NCBI GenBank assembly: GCA_016219795.1 | Contig: JACRKK010000086.1 | Coordinates: forward strand, 1 to 9,437 | Direction of reading: 5' to 3' | DNA from: Candidatus Woesearchaeota archaeon | GTDB lineage: Archaea > Nanobdellota > Nanobdellia > Woesearchaeales > JACRKL01 | DNA: 9,437 nt | In this document: one piece after another, positions 1-7,241 of the stretch | Layout: each line of letters starts with the position of its first letter | Position numbering within the stretch: the first letter of the stretch is position 1 | Notes under the pieces: model-generated | The model's input: the letters and a program-made list of their open reading frames with translations, nothing else | What the model was told of the DNA's origin: nothing | The model's database searches: none | Made by a program: the position numbers and the translations under genes

Positions 1-198
1 TAGCGAGAGCACTATAAAAAAAGAGCATAATAAGGAAAATGAGTGAAAGTCAAAGAAGATAACAACCATTTCTATTGCAGATTTCTAGACGAAAAGGTAT
101 TTTTTTTCAAAAAATAGGGTTATTCCAAGTTCTCTATAATAGTATATGTACCTTAAGGTTTCATATTTGTTTATCACCCCATTCCTAACAAAAAGCAT
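1..198. other. AT-rich intergenic region without a convincing gene
   Basis: Apart from the A/T hairpin at 98-116 this region holds a 10-bp palindrome ACCTTAAGGT (150-159) and TTTTTTTATAG on the minus strand near 22-12, which could be a TATA box for a gene beyond the left edge. A second copy of AATGGGGTGAT (minus 183-173), identical to the ribosome-binding context at 567-557, precedes an ATG that meets a stop after three codons. Confidence 0.6.
98..116 (-). terminator. A/T hairpin with T-tract, candidate terminator downstream of the 117-aa gene
   Basis: The minus strand reads TATTTTTT, GAA, AAAAAATA: an 8-bp A/T stem with a 3-nt loop and a run of six T. It lies 82 nt after the stop at 199. 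A run of five T also follows the stop at 194-190. Archaeal RNA polymerase often stops at T-runs, so either site could serve. Confidence 0.4.
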
Positions 199-552
199 TC
201 ACTCTACAAACAAAGTGGTAAACTCCTTAAATCCAGCTGCAAGCGTGCACGGAACAACAAATGCCATGCCTGCATTGAAAAACCCTTTTAGATAAGGGCC
301 TATGAATCCAACACCGCCCAGCGTCGCCCCGGCTCCGCCGGCAAAGGCCACCACTGCCAGAAGAACACCTGCAACTACTGCGGTATGTAACTGTTTTCTC
401 TCAAGATAAAACAATCCAGCTATCAGCCCCAACAAAATCTGCACAGAAAATATCCACACTGCTGTCTTGTCCAGCCAATCGCCAAAAAGAGCAAGCACTG
501 CTGCAATAAGTCCTGCTGTAACCACAAGCCCATATTTTACGCCATCTGCCAT
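199..552 (-). CDS. Small four-helix membrane protein of unknown function, 117 aa
   Basis: The ATG at 552 is chosen because of the GGGGTGAT ribosome binding site just upstream; an in-frame GTG at 576 is rejected for that reason. The protein is very hydrophobic, with segments near residues 7-24, 32-50, 56-76 and 88-108, rich in Ala, Gly, Val and Leu. The third and fourth segments are joined by a glycine-rich turn (AGGAGATLGGVGFIG, 71-85) that could allow close helix packing. One short charged loop (ERKQ, 51-54) sits between helices two and three, and the C-terminus is acidic (FVE). It contains no enzyme motif I recognise. It is separated from the upstream protease gene by 154 nt with its own probable promoter and paired inverted repeats, so it is likely an independently regulated gene. 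Confidence 0.78.
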   Translation of the reverse strand: MADGVKYGLVVTAGLIAAVLALFGDWLDKTAVWIFSVQILLGLIAGLFYLERKQLHTAVVAGVLLAVVAFAGGAGATLGGVGFIGPYLKGFFNAGMAFVVPCTLAAGFKEFTTLFVE

Positions 553-556
553 ACAA

Positions 557-564
557 ATCACCCC
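557..564 (-). promoter_or_regulatory. Ribosome binding site deciding the start of the 117-aa membrane protein
   Basis: GGGGTGAT on the minus strand, 4 nt before the ATG at 552, matches the archaeal GGTGAT core. It excludes the longer GTG start at 576, which would place this site inside the coding region. Confidence 0.75.
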
Positions 565-567
565 ATT

Positions 568-611
568 TATAGGCACAGAAATTAATATTTGTAGTGTTTC
601 ATGTGCCTATA
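568..611 (-). promoter_or_regulatory. Inverted repeat / stem-loop 2 directly before the ribosome binding site of the 117-aa gene
   Basis: TATAGGCACA (minus 611-602) and TGTGCCTATA (577-568) are a perfect 10-bp inverted repeat separated by 24 nt. The inner GAAA/TTTC could extend the stem after a one-base bulge. The right arm ends 3 nt before the ribosome binding site, and the left arm covers a TATATA sequence at 608-613, so the element could act as an RNA hairpin or as an operator at a promoter. Confidence 0.6.
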
Positions 612-615
612 TACA

Positions 616-654
616 GCAGACTCTGACTATAAACATCCGAAAATCAAAGTCTGC
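616..654 (-). promoter_or_regulatory. Inverted repeat / stem-loop 1 of the leader upstream of the 117-aa gene
   Basis: In minus-strand RNA, GCAGACUUUGA (654-644) pairs with UCAGAGUCUGC (626-616): 11 pairs including one U-G wobble, around a 17-nt loop. As plus-strand RNA the wobble would be a C-A mismatch, which slightly favours a structure made from the minus strand. Confidence 0.55.
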
Positions 655-685
655 CAGTATAATGAGATTCCCTTAGTCATACAGG

Positions 686-692
686 TATATAT
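686..692 (-). promoter_or_regulatory. Candidate TATA box for the 117-aa gene with a long leader
   Basis: The minus strand reads GCATATATACC. A start about 25 nt downstream would lie near 663, just before stem-loop 1, giving a leader of about 110 nt with both hairpins. A second TATATA at 608-613 could instead give a short leader starting near 585. The sequence alone does not decide between them. Confidence 0.4.
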
Positions 693-706
693 GCATTACG
701 GAAATC

Positions 707-1306
707 CTATAAAAAGAGGCTTACCAGACCTTTAAAGAAATGAAACCCGTCAAAGCCGGGGATGGGCAGCAGATTAAAAATAAAGAGGAAACCATTGATG
801 TATTTCATAATTATAACAAGGGGTACATATTTCTTTGCCACCCACTTCTGACGAAGTGCAATCCACGCCCCTAACCACAAAAGTCCATTGATCGCAGGTC
901 CGGCAAATGCAATGACACTACCTACCCACGGGTTGGCCTGCACCATGGCAAGACAAGCGTCTGTTGGGCAACCCCACTGCACATAGGCAGGCACGAAAAA
1001 GATAAATCCAAAATTGATGAGCTTAAGCACCACACCCAGAAGCAACCAAAAGTAGGCAGCATGGAACTCGGCAGACATACCAAAAGCAAGCGCGGTGAAT
1101 TTATGCCCCAGTTCATGCAGGATAATGGCAGGTGCTGCTGCAATGATGGCAAACTTAAAATTGCTGCCGGACGGCTGGCGATAATATTCCAGGGGATCGT
1201 AATGATGCGTCGCCTGCCTGCGCATAATAAACATATCTTTAAAGATATACCCCACGGCAAGGGTCATGATGATAATGTCAAACAGCTCTTTAAGCGTGAA
1301 CAGCAT
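707..1306 (-). CDS. Site-2-protease-family (peptidase M50) intramembrane zinc metalloprotease, 199 aa
   Basis: From the ATG at 1306 the protein has a zinc-binding HELGH at residues 64-68 within a hydrophobic segment (AIIAAAPAIILHELGH; E65 as catalytic base), the conserved AGPAIN at 135-140, and NLLPIPGFDGFHF at 178-190, where D186 is the expected third zinc ligand. These three elements in this order define the S2P/M50 fold; such enzymes cleave transmembrane segments inside the membrane. At 199 residues it is a minimal form with no PDZ or CBS domain, about five or six membrane segments, and an extra two-cysteine loop (C113, C118) between the second and third motifs. The stop of the upstream membrane-protein gene is one base before its ATG. 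Substrates are unknown; operon context makes the membrane-anchored surface proteins or their leftover signal peptides candidates, by inference only. Confidence 0.92.
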   Translation of the reverse strand: MLFTLKELFDIIIMTLAVGYIFKDMFIMRRQATHHYDPLEYYRQPSGSNFKFAIIAAAPAIILHELGHKFTALAFGMSAEFHAAYFWLLLGVVLKLINFGFIFFVPAYVQWGCPTDACLAMVQANPWVGSVIAFAGPAINGLLWLGAWIALRQKWVAKKYVPLVIIMKYINGFLFIFNLLPIPGFDGFHFFKGLVSLFL

Positions 1307-1307
1307 A

Positions 1308-2168
1308 CTATTCCTCCACGATATTTGCGCCATTGATAATACTTATCTGCGAGAAAGCCATCAGAAGTGGCAGCAAAATCATACCGATTATTATTTCTGT
1401 CGTGAGTCCTGCATTCAAAAAGAGAATTTTCAAAAGATAATGCAATGCAAAGAAACCAAGAATAATCAGGGCAAATAAAGGCAACAATCGCCAGCTTTCC
1501 CTTAGACTCGCTCTCCAGCCGGATCTCAACGGCGTAGAAGTATTAAGCAAAGCGTTAGTCATAAGCATAAAGTACGCCCAGATAGCTAAGAGCACGTATT
1601 CAATAGTATTCACAACAGCATCACTAACTAACTGCGGACTGTAGACTGCTTTGTTGTACAGCAAAAAAACCATAGAACCAAAAATACCAAGAGCAAGCAA
1701 CGCTGTCCATATCAGGTTCACCCGAACAAATCTGCTCATAAATGTCATTAAAGATATTTTCTTGGGGGATAGCAAAAAGTTTAGGTAATAAACAATGCCT
1801 TCAAGCACCAGAAACAAGACAAGTGTCATGATGAATCCAAGCAGCATGACACGAAATAATGCGAAAAGATATGTCTTCTCAAAAGGAAGTGCACCCCAGG
1901 TCGCTATCGTGCCGCCGGATGGCAAAGAGGTAAGCCCGCTTGAAATCAAGAACGATAAGTTTCCCTCGCCAAGGTAATGCTCGATAGCTGGCTGGATAAG
2001 GTTTGCCCGTATCTTGGCGTAGCCCATGACAAAGAGGAGATTAAGCGCAGCTATGAGAAGAAAAGTCCATGGATGCTTGGTAACCACAGCTATGCCTTCT
2101 TCAAGCACCCGTTCAAGGAACGCTGACAGCGTTGCAAATTTCCGTTGGGTTGTTTGGAGGAAGCTCAT
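1308..2168 (-). CDS. Polytopic membrane protein of unknown function, about six helices, 286 aa
   Basis: I place the start at the ATG at 2168-2166, which overlaps the TGA of the 1690-residue gene as ATGA and has GGTG 7 nt upstream (minus strand TGGTGCCTCTTC before the ATG). A longer reading from 2219 would overlap the upstream gene by 55 nt and is less likely. The first about 30 residues are a soluble, probably helical segment (FLERVLEEG). Hydrophobic segments lie near 34-51, 101-129, 150-171, 187-207, 228-250 and 258-280. A loop of about 50 residues separates the first two and contains GNLSFLISSG and SLPSGGT; a basic loop RSGWRASLRESWR (215-227) is probably cytoplasmic. No catalytic motif is seen and I do not recognise the family. 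Translational coupling to the giant surface protein and to the protease after it suggests a partner in export, anchoring or quality control. Confidence 0.82.
   Translation of the reverse strand: MSFLQTTQRKFATLSAFLERVLEEGIAVVTKHPWTFLLIAALNLLFVMGYAKIRANLIQPAIEHYLGEGNLSFLISSGLTSLPSGGTIATWGALPFEKTYLFALFRVMLLGFIMTLVLFLVLEGIVYYLNFLLSPKKISLMTFMSRFVRVNLIWTALLALGIFGSMVFLLYNKAVYSPQLVSDAVVNTIEYVLLAIWAYFMLMTNALLNTSTPLRSGWRASLRESWRLLPLFALIILGFFALHYLLKILFLNAGLTTEIIIGMILLPLLMAFSQISIINGANIVEE
1313..1317 (-). promoter_or_regulatory. Ribosome binding site deciding the start of the intramembrane protease
   Basis: GGAGG on the minus strand, 6 nt before the ATG at 1306, inside the last codons of the upstream gene. 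It fixes the start at 1306 and not at the in-frame upstream start at 1333, and it couples the two genes. Confidence 0.8.
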
Positions 2169-5100
2169 GAAGAGGCACCAGTTATAGGTATTGGTTTTGG
2201 TGTAGGATAGCAACCCCATTTTCCATCTATTTGATAACAGAAATCTCCAATGTTACACGTTGAAGTTGCATTTCCGCAGGTGCATAAAGCAGTTGCATTT
2301 GTTTCCCCATTACTTGGGCAGCATGCAGTTTGACTGCATTTTGTCTGCTGGCAACAGTATTGGCCCGCACTTGCATCAGGACCGCAGGCAGTCCCCGCGC
2401 TTCCACAAAAGCAATTAGATAATGGTTGTTCTGAAGTGCACGCATTCTGTTGCTTATCTGTCTGTCCTGTCACTGAGCTGCACTTCACCATGAATTCCAC
2501 AGCAGTCTCCTGCGGCTCGCCTACATAATAAGACTTGGTTGCGCTCTTGCGATAGTTACCTGAACCGTCATCCTCAGCATCGTACAACGTGAATTTGGCA
2601 GTCCAGGGCAATTCTGCGTCGGGATTAGTATAACAGGGATTCTCCGATTGTACGCTGGGTGTCGTTGAAACAACATAGACTGGATTCTCAACTACAAATG
2701 GTTGGGTGATAGTGAAGCTGATCCCTCCGCAACTGCATGGTTGGCCAACTCTATTTGTAGGACAAGTGATGCAGGGGGTCCCACTATTAAAGTTTGTTTT
2801 TTGGGGTGATTCCTGATTTGTATATGTTTTTTGTTGATATTTAATAGTGGCGTCTGTCCCTACTAATCCTATCCACATGCCCTGGGTATTGCCAGTGCAC
2901 GTCGTAAACGCGCTTCCTCCAAGCACCCGGCATTCAGGTGTTGTTGATACTTTACCGAAATCCTCTTTTTTCACGGTGTAATCCGTAGGGAACTGCACGG
3001 TATAAACGCCTTCCTGATTCAACTGATACCATCTCTTGGTGCCACTGCCATCGGTATTCCAGACCGTTTGACCTCTGGAATTGATGATTGCCACATCCAG
3101 ATACTTGGTAAATTCACACTGGCCTGTGCAACTCTGGTGTGCATAAGAACTATCTTCGGGAACCTGCTGTTCTACCTCTACATTAAACGTCGCACGGTCT
3201 TGAGGTGCATAGAGTGGTTTGGTGGGTACTGGTCTTCCGGTAAACCTAATCCAGCTTTCTGCTTGCGTGCCAGCATCACATCTATAACTGAGCGTTCCAG
3301 CATCAAACTGGCAGAACGCATACGGTGTGGCACCATCAGTACCAATGTGGCAACTCGTCTGTTCTGTCACGCTCTTCCCATCCTTATCACGATAAGTATA
3401 TTCCAAAGTTGCTTTGTCATATCTCCAGCGGGTTGCTGCCATCTCCTGATCAATTTCTGCACTAACCGTCCCTCCTGCTGGCACACCGTTGCCACCGCTA
3501 AACCCACCGCGGTACGTAGAAAGGCCTTCGGGATTGTTTTGTTGTGGGGTTGGATTCGTCCTTGTGGATAGTGCCTGCGCAACATTAACGACAACCCCTT
3601 GCTTGCCATTTCGGCAATCACATCTGCCATCAGGATACGAGACAGGATCGTCGGAACAGGAGAAGTCATCAGAGCATTCAAGCCGGATGTTGTAGGTCAG
3701 ATCTGCGCCAGCTGCAATCCCAAATCCTAGATGGTAATTGAATGTTGAGAGGCCCGGCGGGTTGGTAGAGAGATCATAGCCAATGAATTTCCTTTTGCAT
3801 GGTCCCATGACTGCAACGCTCTTTATGGGCACAGCAAAATCTTGTTCAAGAATGGCAGCAGGATTGAATGTCCATCTGCCAGTAAATGCAAACAGGCACA
3901 TGGAATGTAGCAACTGGCGCTCATCAAACATCGCCTTAAACATCTGGTTGCTGCCATACCTGCTCCTTACATTTTTCTCGACGTCAAACGTCGTTGCGCT
4001 GAACGCACCAAAAAGGTCGCCAAGACCCCCTGAACTTCTCTTCCCTGGTCCAGCCCCATATTTCTGCATGAAACACCGGATAGCATCCCACATCATATCA
4101 CATACATAGACACTAAGCACCTGATGGCAGAGACCTGGATCTCCATCACCCGTAGTGTAGATGCTCTGCAAGCACCCCTGTACTGCCTGTAGTGCATTCC
4201 TATACAATGTAAGATAGCTGGTCAGTCCCGGTAAGCAGCCGCACTGGACGGTCCGGAGGATGCTAGAAGTGGGATCCACCACATATTTTCTGTCAGATAC
4301 ACCAATCTTCTGGTTGACAATTTTCCACATGCTGTCTACTTTTTGGGCCCTATCCTGTTGTTGTGGACAGGTTATCTTGCCCCGTAGATTTTGTTCAAAA
4401 TCACTCTGAAATGCAGACGGAACCTTATTTCTGTCTTTAGTATACTCTTCTTCAGTTAAGTCAAAGAGGTTAGTGGAATCACCCATAGGCTTAAAAACCA
4501 TCTCAGTTCCTACAGTCGAATCTTTACCAAGCAAGTCTGTATCTGTGCCAAGTTCTCCTCCTGCCAATTCCACATTCTGAGTGAGGTAACCGCGTTCAAG
4601 CACCACGGTCTTTTGGTCGTTGGCATAGCTTATTCTGTACCACACCTGATTCTCAATAGATGGACGTACAGTATTTGCACCCTCCGGATGGTTGTCCGGT
4701 CTGTACTGGCAGTTGGTGTGCACAAGTTCAGCAACAGGTTTTCCCCCTGCTTCACAAAAACCAGCAGCTGCGTTCCATATCGCCCCAATACCTGTACATT
4801 CACTATTATCATCATCAGCCATGCGATTGCTGTCTTGCGCAGCAAGGCATTTGGATTGTTTGATCTCATTCATAAGCAGGCATGATGAGCCCCATTGCTG
4901 CATATATTCATACCCGCAGCATTCGGGATCTGCAGGATGCGGTCCTTTGCATTTCTCAGGCGTACCACCTTTATAGTCCTCATATACCTCTTTGATGCCT
5001 TTAGTACCGGTATCACTATCGGTTGAATATGCAGTAGATATTTTGCTGTAGGAAGGGGCGTTTGTTTTTTCACCAAATGCACAATCGCTTCCTGAATACA

Positions 5101-7237
5101 CCTCTTTTCCGTCTGTTGTCTGGAGACCAGCTACTTTGCGGACAGGGTCAAGCCGCTGTGCCTGCCTGATATGTTCACCCAGTGTCAGGGCTGATGGACA
5201 CCAAGTCCTGTCACAAACATATTGCATTTTGGTAATCCAGCTTTTCTTCTTGGCAATCGCTTCCTGGCATGTCTTACAACCCTGTTGCTTATCGTTGTCT
5301 GTGGTGTATGCGTTATCACACATGCCCACACTTGCCGCATCTCGCATCTTGGCATCAACACCTGCGGTGAAATTACAGCTCCATTTTTCCTGGAAGGTCA
5401 CCACCCATTGCCATACCCATGTCCCCATACATCCCCAGAACAGTGTTGTCTTTACGGTGTTGAGCGGTTTGAGGATATCGTTTATAAGTTTGATAGTGTC
5501 CCCGATAAATTCAATACTCTGGTTAAGGAAACGGGAGGGGATGACATTAGGATTGATGCGCCTGTCTATGGGAACCTCAACAAGCATGCAGGATTTCTGC
5601 ACGTGATTGTAGTCTTCTAATCCGGTGTTGTAGGGATTGTTATTGTAAGTGTTGGTGTTGTAGGTGTTGCCATAAGGAGTATTATTATAATAATTGCTGG
5701 CATAATAATCACTGGAAAAATCAATTTCCATCATCAGCGGCAGCCGTACGCATCCAAATCCAGGCTGTGCCAGACATTCTCCCTGACGATGGTTGCTGAT
5801 GTTTTCCTCCTGTTTGAAAACAGTCCAGTTGCTTCCCGGAGGGGAGGGATTCACTGGTTTGAAATTAAGTTGAATATATCCTCTGCGAACACCCTCGTCC
5901 GAGCCATTTCTTGAACGCACTGCCGTCCACCTTGTCAGCGGAGATTGCATCCACTCCACATCAAAATTTTTTTGGGCTTCTTCGCTTAAGGGAAGGAATT
6001 TTACTTTAGGATTGCCTTTGAGGATCTGGTTGAAGCCAGGGCCAGCTGCCCAGGAAAGGTCAACACCTAAGTTGATTTGTGCTATTCCTTTAGCGATGAG
6101 ACGGGGAGTAAGAATAGGGGGATTTGGTTGGGTGGTATTTATCAGCCACCACGAACCATAGCCGCATTGGGTATAAACTATTCTTCCAAAAACCGGGGTG
6201 CTCATATGACCGGCATCGTCTACTGCAGTCAGAGTGATGTTGTTTGTCCACGCAGTTCCTGTGATGAGTACCTGTTGTGTCTGATCCTGTTCGGCAATGA
6301 TGCGCTGCTCCAGGACAACATCAGCACTAAACTTGCCTTCACTATCGGTGTCTACTATCGTTGCATTCGCTCCATTAAGCGCAACAATGACTTTAGCACT
6401 GATGAAATCTCTGCCCCTGTCACGGACTGTTCCCTTAATTTTGAGGAGGGGGACATAGGATGGGCTGTATTGTTGTTCTATATTCTTTGGTTCTATGATT
6501 TCCGGCGCACTGGTGTCTGCGATGACAGAGTATGTTTCCCTGACAACATTATTGCTTCCATCTATCGCTTCGATGGTGACATTATTTTGGCCTTCTTGGA
6601 GGCTTAAGACATAGCTAAAAGTGTTGTTTGCTTCAATGCTTGCAGTACCTCTCTTGGTACAGTCGCCGGTGAGGTTGTAGGCATGGGGGATTGTGCCATT
6701 GACTGATGCGTTTGAAGGTACCTGCAGGGTAATATCTTCTGATTTTTCTCCCTCTGTGCATTGGCTGCTTAAGCCACTGACCTGATAAGTGTAGCTTGTA
6801 CCTGCCTTTACTTCCTGATCTTGATAGCTTGGTGCTGTCGTGCTTGTCAGGGGACCAGTCCCATTGATGTGGTTTCTGTAGACGAGATATCTGTTGCTTT
6901 TGTTGGCTGCATTCCAAATAAGCAGAATCCTATTATCCCGGAACTCTCCTGAAAGGTTGGTTACGGTGGCTGGCACTTCAAATGGATTGGAACCGTCATG
7001 AATCACATAAAAATTAATGGTACTTTGTTCATCCACGCTTCCATTGATGAGGAGGCTTGTGCTGTTGATGATAGAAGGAATAGGATTGTGTGTCAATATA
7101 GGTGGATCAGTATCGCGGGCAGCGTTGAGTGGTGTTTGTATTTCTGCAGTGTTCCACTGCAAACTTGCCAGGCTTACCGGCAGCATGACTACTAGCAGAA
7201 TCATGAACAACGCGGTGAGTTGTAGTGTACGGGCCAT
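2165..7237 (-). CDS. Giant secreted cysteine-rich surface protein with Ig-like and FN3 modules, 1690 aa
   Basis: Residues 1-24 form a Sec-type signal peptide (hydrophobic core LFMILLVVML, probable cut after SLA). An Ig-like segment starts near 47 (STSLLINGSVDEQSTINFYV), an FN3-like domain spans about 88-173 (ILLIWNA, RYLVYRN, AGTSYTYQVSGL), and Ig-like strands resume to about 240 (NTFSYVLSLQEGQNNVTIEA). A further Ig-like domain covers about 247-355. A linker at 508-544 is rich in Asn and Tyr. The body carries cysteine blocks: CDRTWCPSA (675-683), PECCGYEYMQQW with SSCLLMNEIKQSKCL (771-798), and CGCLPG...GLCHQVLSVYVCD...RCF (999-1056). The tail (1600-1676) has 14 cysteines in small CxCG modules. 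I count about 62 cysteines in total. There is no C-terminal membrane helix. The gene follows the 664-residue protein by 4 nt and overlaps the next gene by ATGA. The cysteine blocks resemble conserved uncharacterised DPANN surface proteins, from memory only. Likely exported and disulfide-stabilised; role unknown. Confidence 0.88.
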   Translation of the reverse strand: MARTLQLTALFMILLVVMLPVSLASLQWNTAEIQTPLNAARDTDPPILTHNPIPSIINSTSLLINGSVDEQSTINFYVIHDGSNPFEVPATVTNLSGEFRDNRILLIWNAANKSNRYLVYRNHINGTGPLTSTTAPSYQDQEVKAGTSYTYQVSGLSSQCTEGEKSEDITLQVPSNASVNGTIPHAYNLTGDCTKRGTASIEANNTFSYVLSLQEGQNNVTIEAIDGSNNVVRETYSVIADTSAPEIIEPKNIEQQYSPSYVPLLKIKGTVRDRGRDFISAKVIVALNGANATIVDTDSEGKFSADVVLEQRIIAEQDQTQQVLITGTAWTNNITLTAVDDAGHMSTPVFGRIVYTQCGYGSWWLINTTQPNPPILTPRLIAKGIAQINLGVDLSWAAGPGFNQILKGNPKVKFLPLSEEAQKNFDVEWMQSPLTRWTAVRSRNGSDEGVRRGYIQLNFKPVNPSPPGSNWTVFKQEENISNHRQGECLAQPGFGCVRLPLMMEIDFSSDYYASNYYNNTPYGNTYNTNTYNNNPYNTGLEDYNHVQKSCMLVEVPIDRRINPNVIPSRFLNQSIEFIGDTIKLINDILKPLNTVKTTLFWGCMGTWVWQWVVTFQEKWSCNFTAGVDAKMRDAASVGMCDNAYTTDNDKQQGCKTCQEAIAKKKSWITKMQYVCDRTWCPSALTLGEHIRQAQRLDPVRKVAGLQTTDGKEVYSGSDCAFGEKTNAPSYSKISTAYSTDSDTGTKGIKEVYEDYKGGTPEKCKGPHPADPECCGYEYMQQWGSSCLLMNEIKQSKCLAAQDSNRMADDDNSECTGIGAIWNAAAGFCEAGGKPVAELVHTNCQYRPDNHPEGANTVRPSIENQVWYRISYANDQKTVVLERGYLTQNVELAGGELGTDTDLLGKDSTVGTEMVFKPMGDSTNLFDLTEEEYTKDRNKVPSAFQSDFEQNLRGKITCPQQQDRAQKVDSMWKIVNQKIGVSDRKYVVDPTSSILRTVQCGCLPGLTSYLTLYRNALQAVQGCLQSIYTTGDGDPGLCHQVLSVYVCDMMWDAIRCFMQKYGAGPGKRSSGGLGDLFGAFSATTFDVEKNVRSRYGSNQMFKAMFDERQLLHSMCLFAFTGRWTFNPAAILEQDFAVPIKSVAVMGPCKRKFIGYDLSTNPPGLSTFNYHLGFGIAAGADLTYNIRLECSDDFSCSDDPVSYPDGRCDCRNGKQGVVVNVAQALSTRTNPTPQQNNPEGLSTYRGGFSGGNGVPAGGTVSAEIDQEMAATRWRYDKATLEYTYRDKDGKSVTEQTSCHIGTDGATPYAFCQFDAGTLSYRCDAGTQAESWIRFTGRPVPTKPLYAPQDRATFNVEVEQQVPEDSSYAHQSCTGQCEFTKYLDVAIINSRGQTVWNTDGSGTKRWYQLNQEGVYTVQFPTDYTVKKEDFGKVSTTPECRVLGGSAFTTCTGNTQGMWIGLVGTDATIKYQQKTYTNQESPQKTNFNSGTPCITCPTNRVGQPCSCGGISFTITQPFVVENPVYVVSTTPSVQSENPCYTNPDAELPWTAKFTLYDAEDDGSGNYRKSATKSYYVGEPQETAVEFMVKCSSVTGQTDKQQNACTSEQPLSNCFCGSAGTACGPDASAGQYCCQQTKCSQTACCPSNGETNATALCTCGNATSTCNIGDFCYQIDGKWGCYPTPKPIPITGASS
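5606..5716 (-). repeat. Degenerate Asn/Tyr/Thr-rich low-complexity tract within the 1690-aa gene
   Basis: This stretch encodes residues 508-544, made largely of Asn, Tyr, Thr and Pro in short imperfect units such as YNNTPYGNTYN and TYNNNPYNT. The DNA shows imperfect repeats of GTTGTA/TTATTGTA-like units. It separates the sequon-rich Ig/FN3 part from the cysteine-rich body and probably forms a flexible linker that can change in length by slippage. Confidence 0.7.
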
Positions 7238-7241
7238 GAGA

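Noticed and set aside
11..22. CTATAAAAAAAG on the plus strand as a promoter for a rightward gene.
   Set aside because: No plausible plus-strand gene follows. On the minus strand it may serve a gene beyond the left edge, but that cannot be tested here.
82..198. Small minus-strand frame of 37 codons starting directly after the TGA of the 117-aa gene, Tyr-rich.
   Set aside because: AT-rich composition alone can make it; there is no clear ribosome binding site and no recognisable motif.
1307..1333. Longer start of the intramembrane protease at 1333.
   Set aside because: GGAGG at 1317-1313 lies inside this extension and fits the ATG at 1306.
2174..2188. IPITG near the C-terminus of the 1690-aa protein, similar to a sortase LPxTG signal.
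   Set aside because: Only three residues follow it, and there is no hydrophobic segment or basic tail, so it cannot work as a standard sortase signal.
2169..2219. Longer start of the 286-aa membrane protein at 2219, adding 17 residues.
   Set aside because: It would overlap the upstream gene by 55 nt. The ATGA overlap with GGTG at proper distance at 2168 is the better start.
3068..3571. Long plus-strand open frames opposite the 1690-aa gene (also near 5136-5620 and 6077-6607).
   Set aside because: They are antisense to a gene with signal peptide, domains and ordered cysteines. Their translations lack coherent motifs and they have no promoter or ribosome binding site of note.
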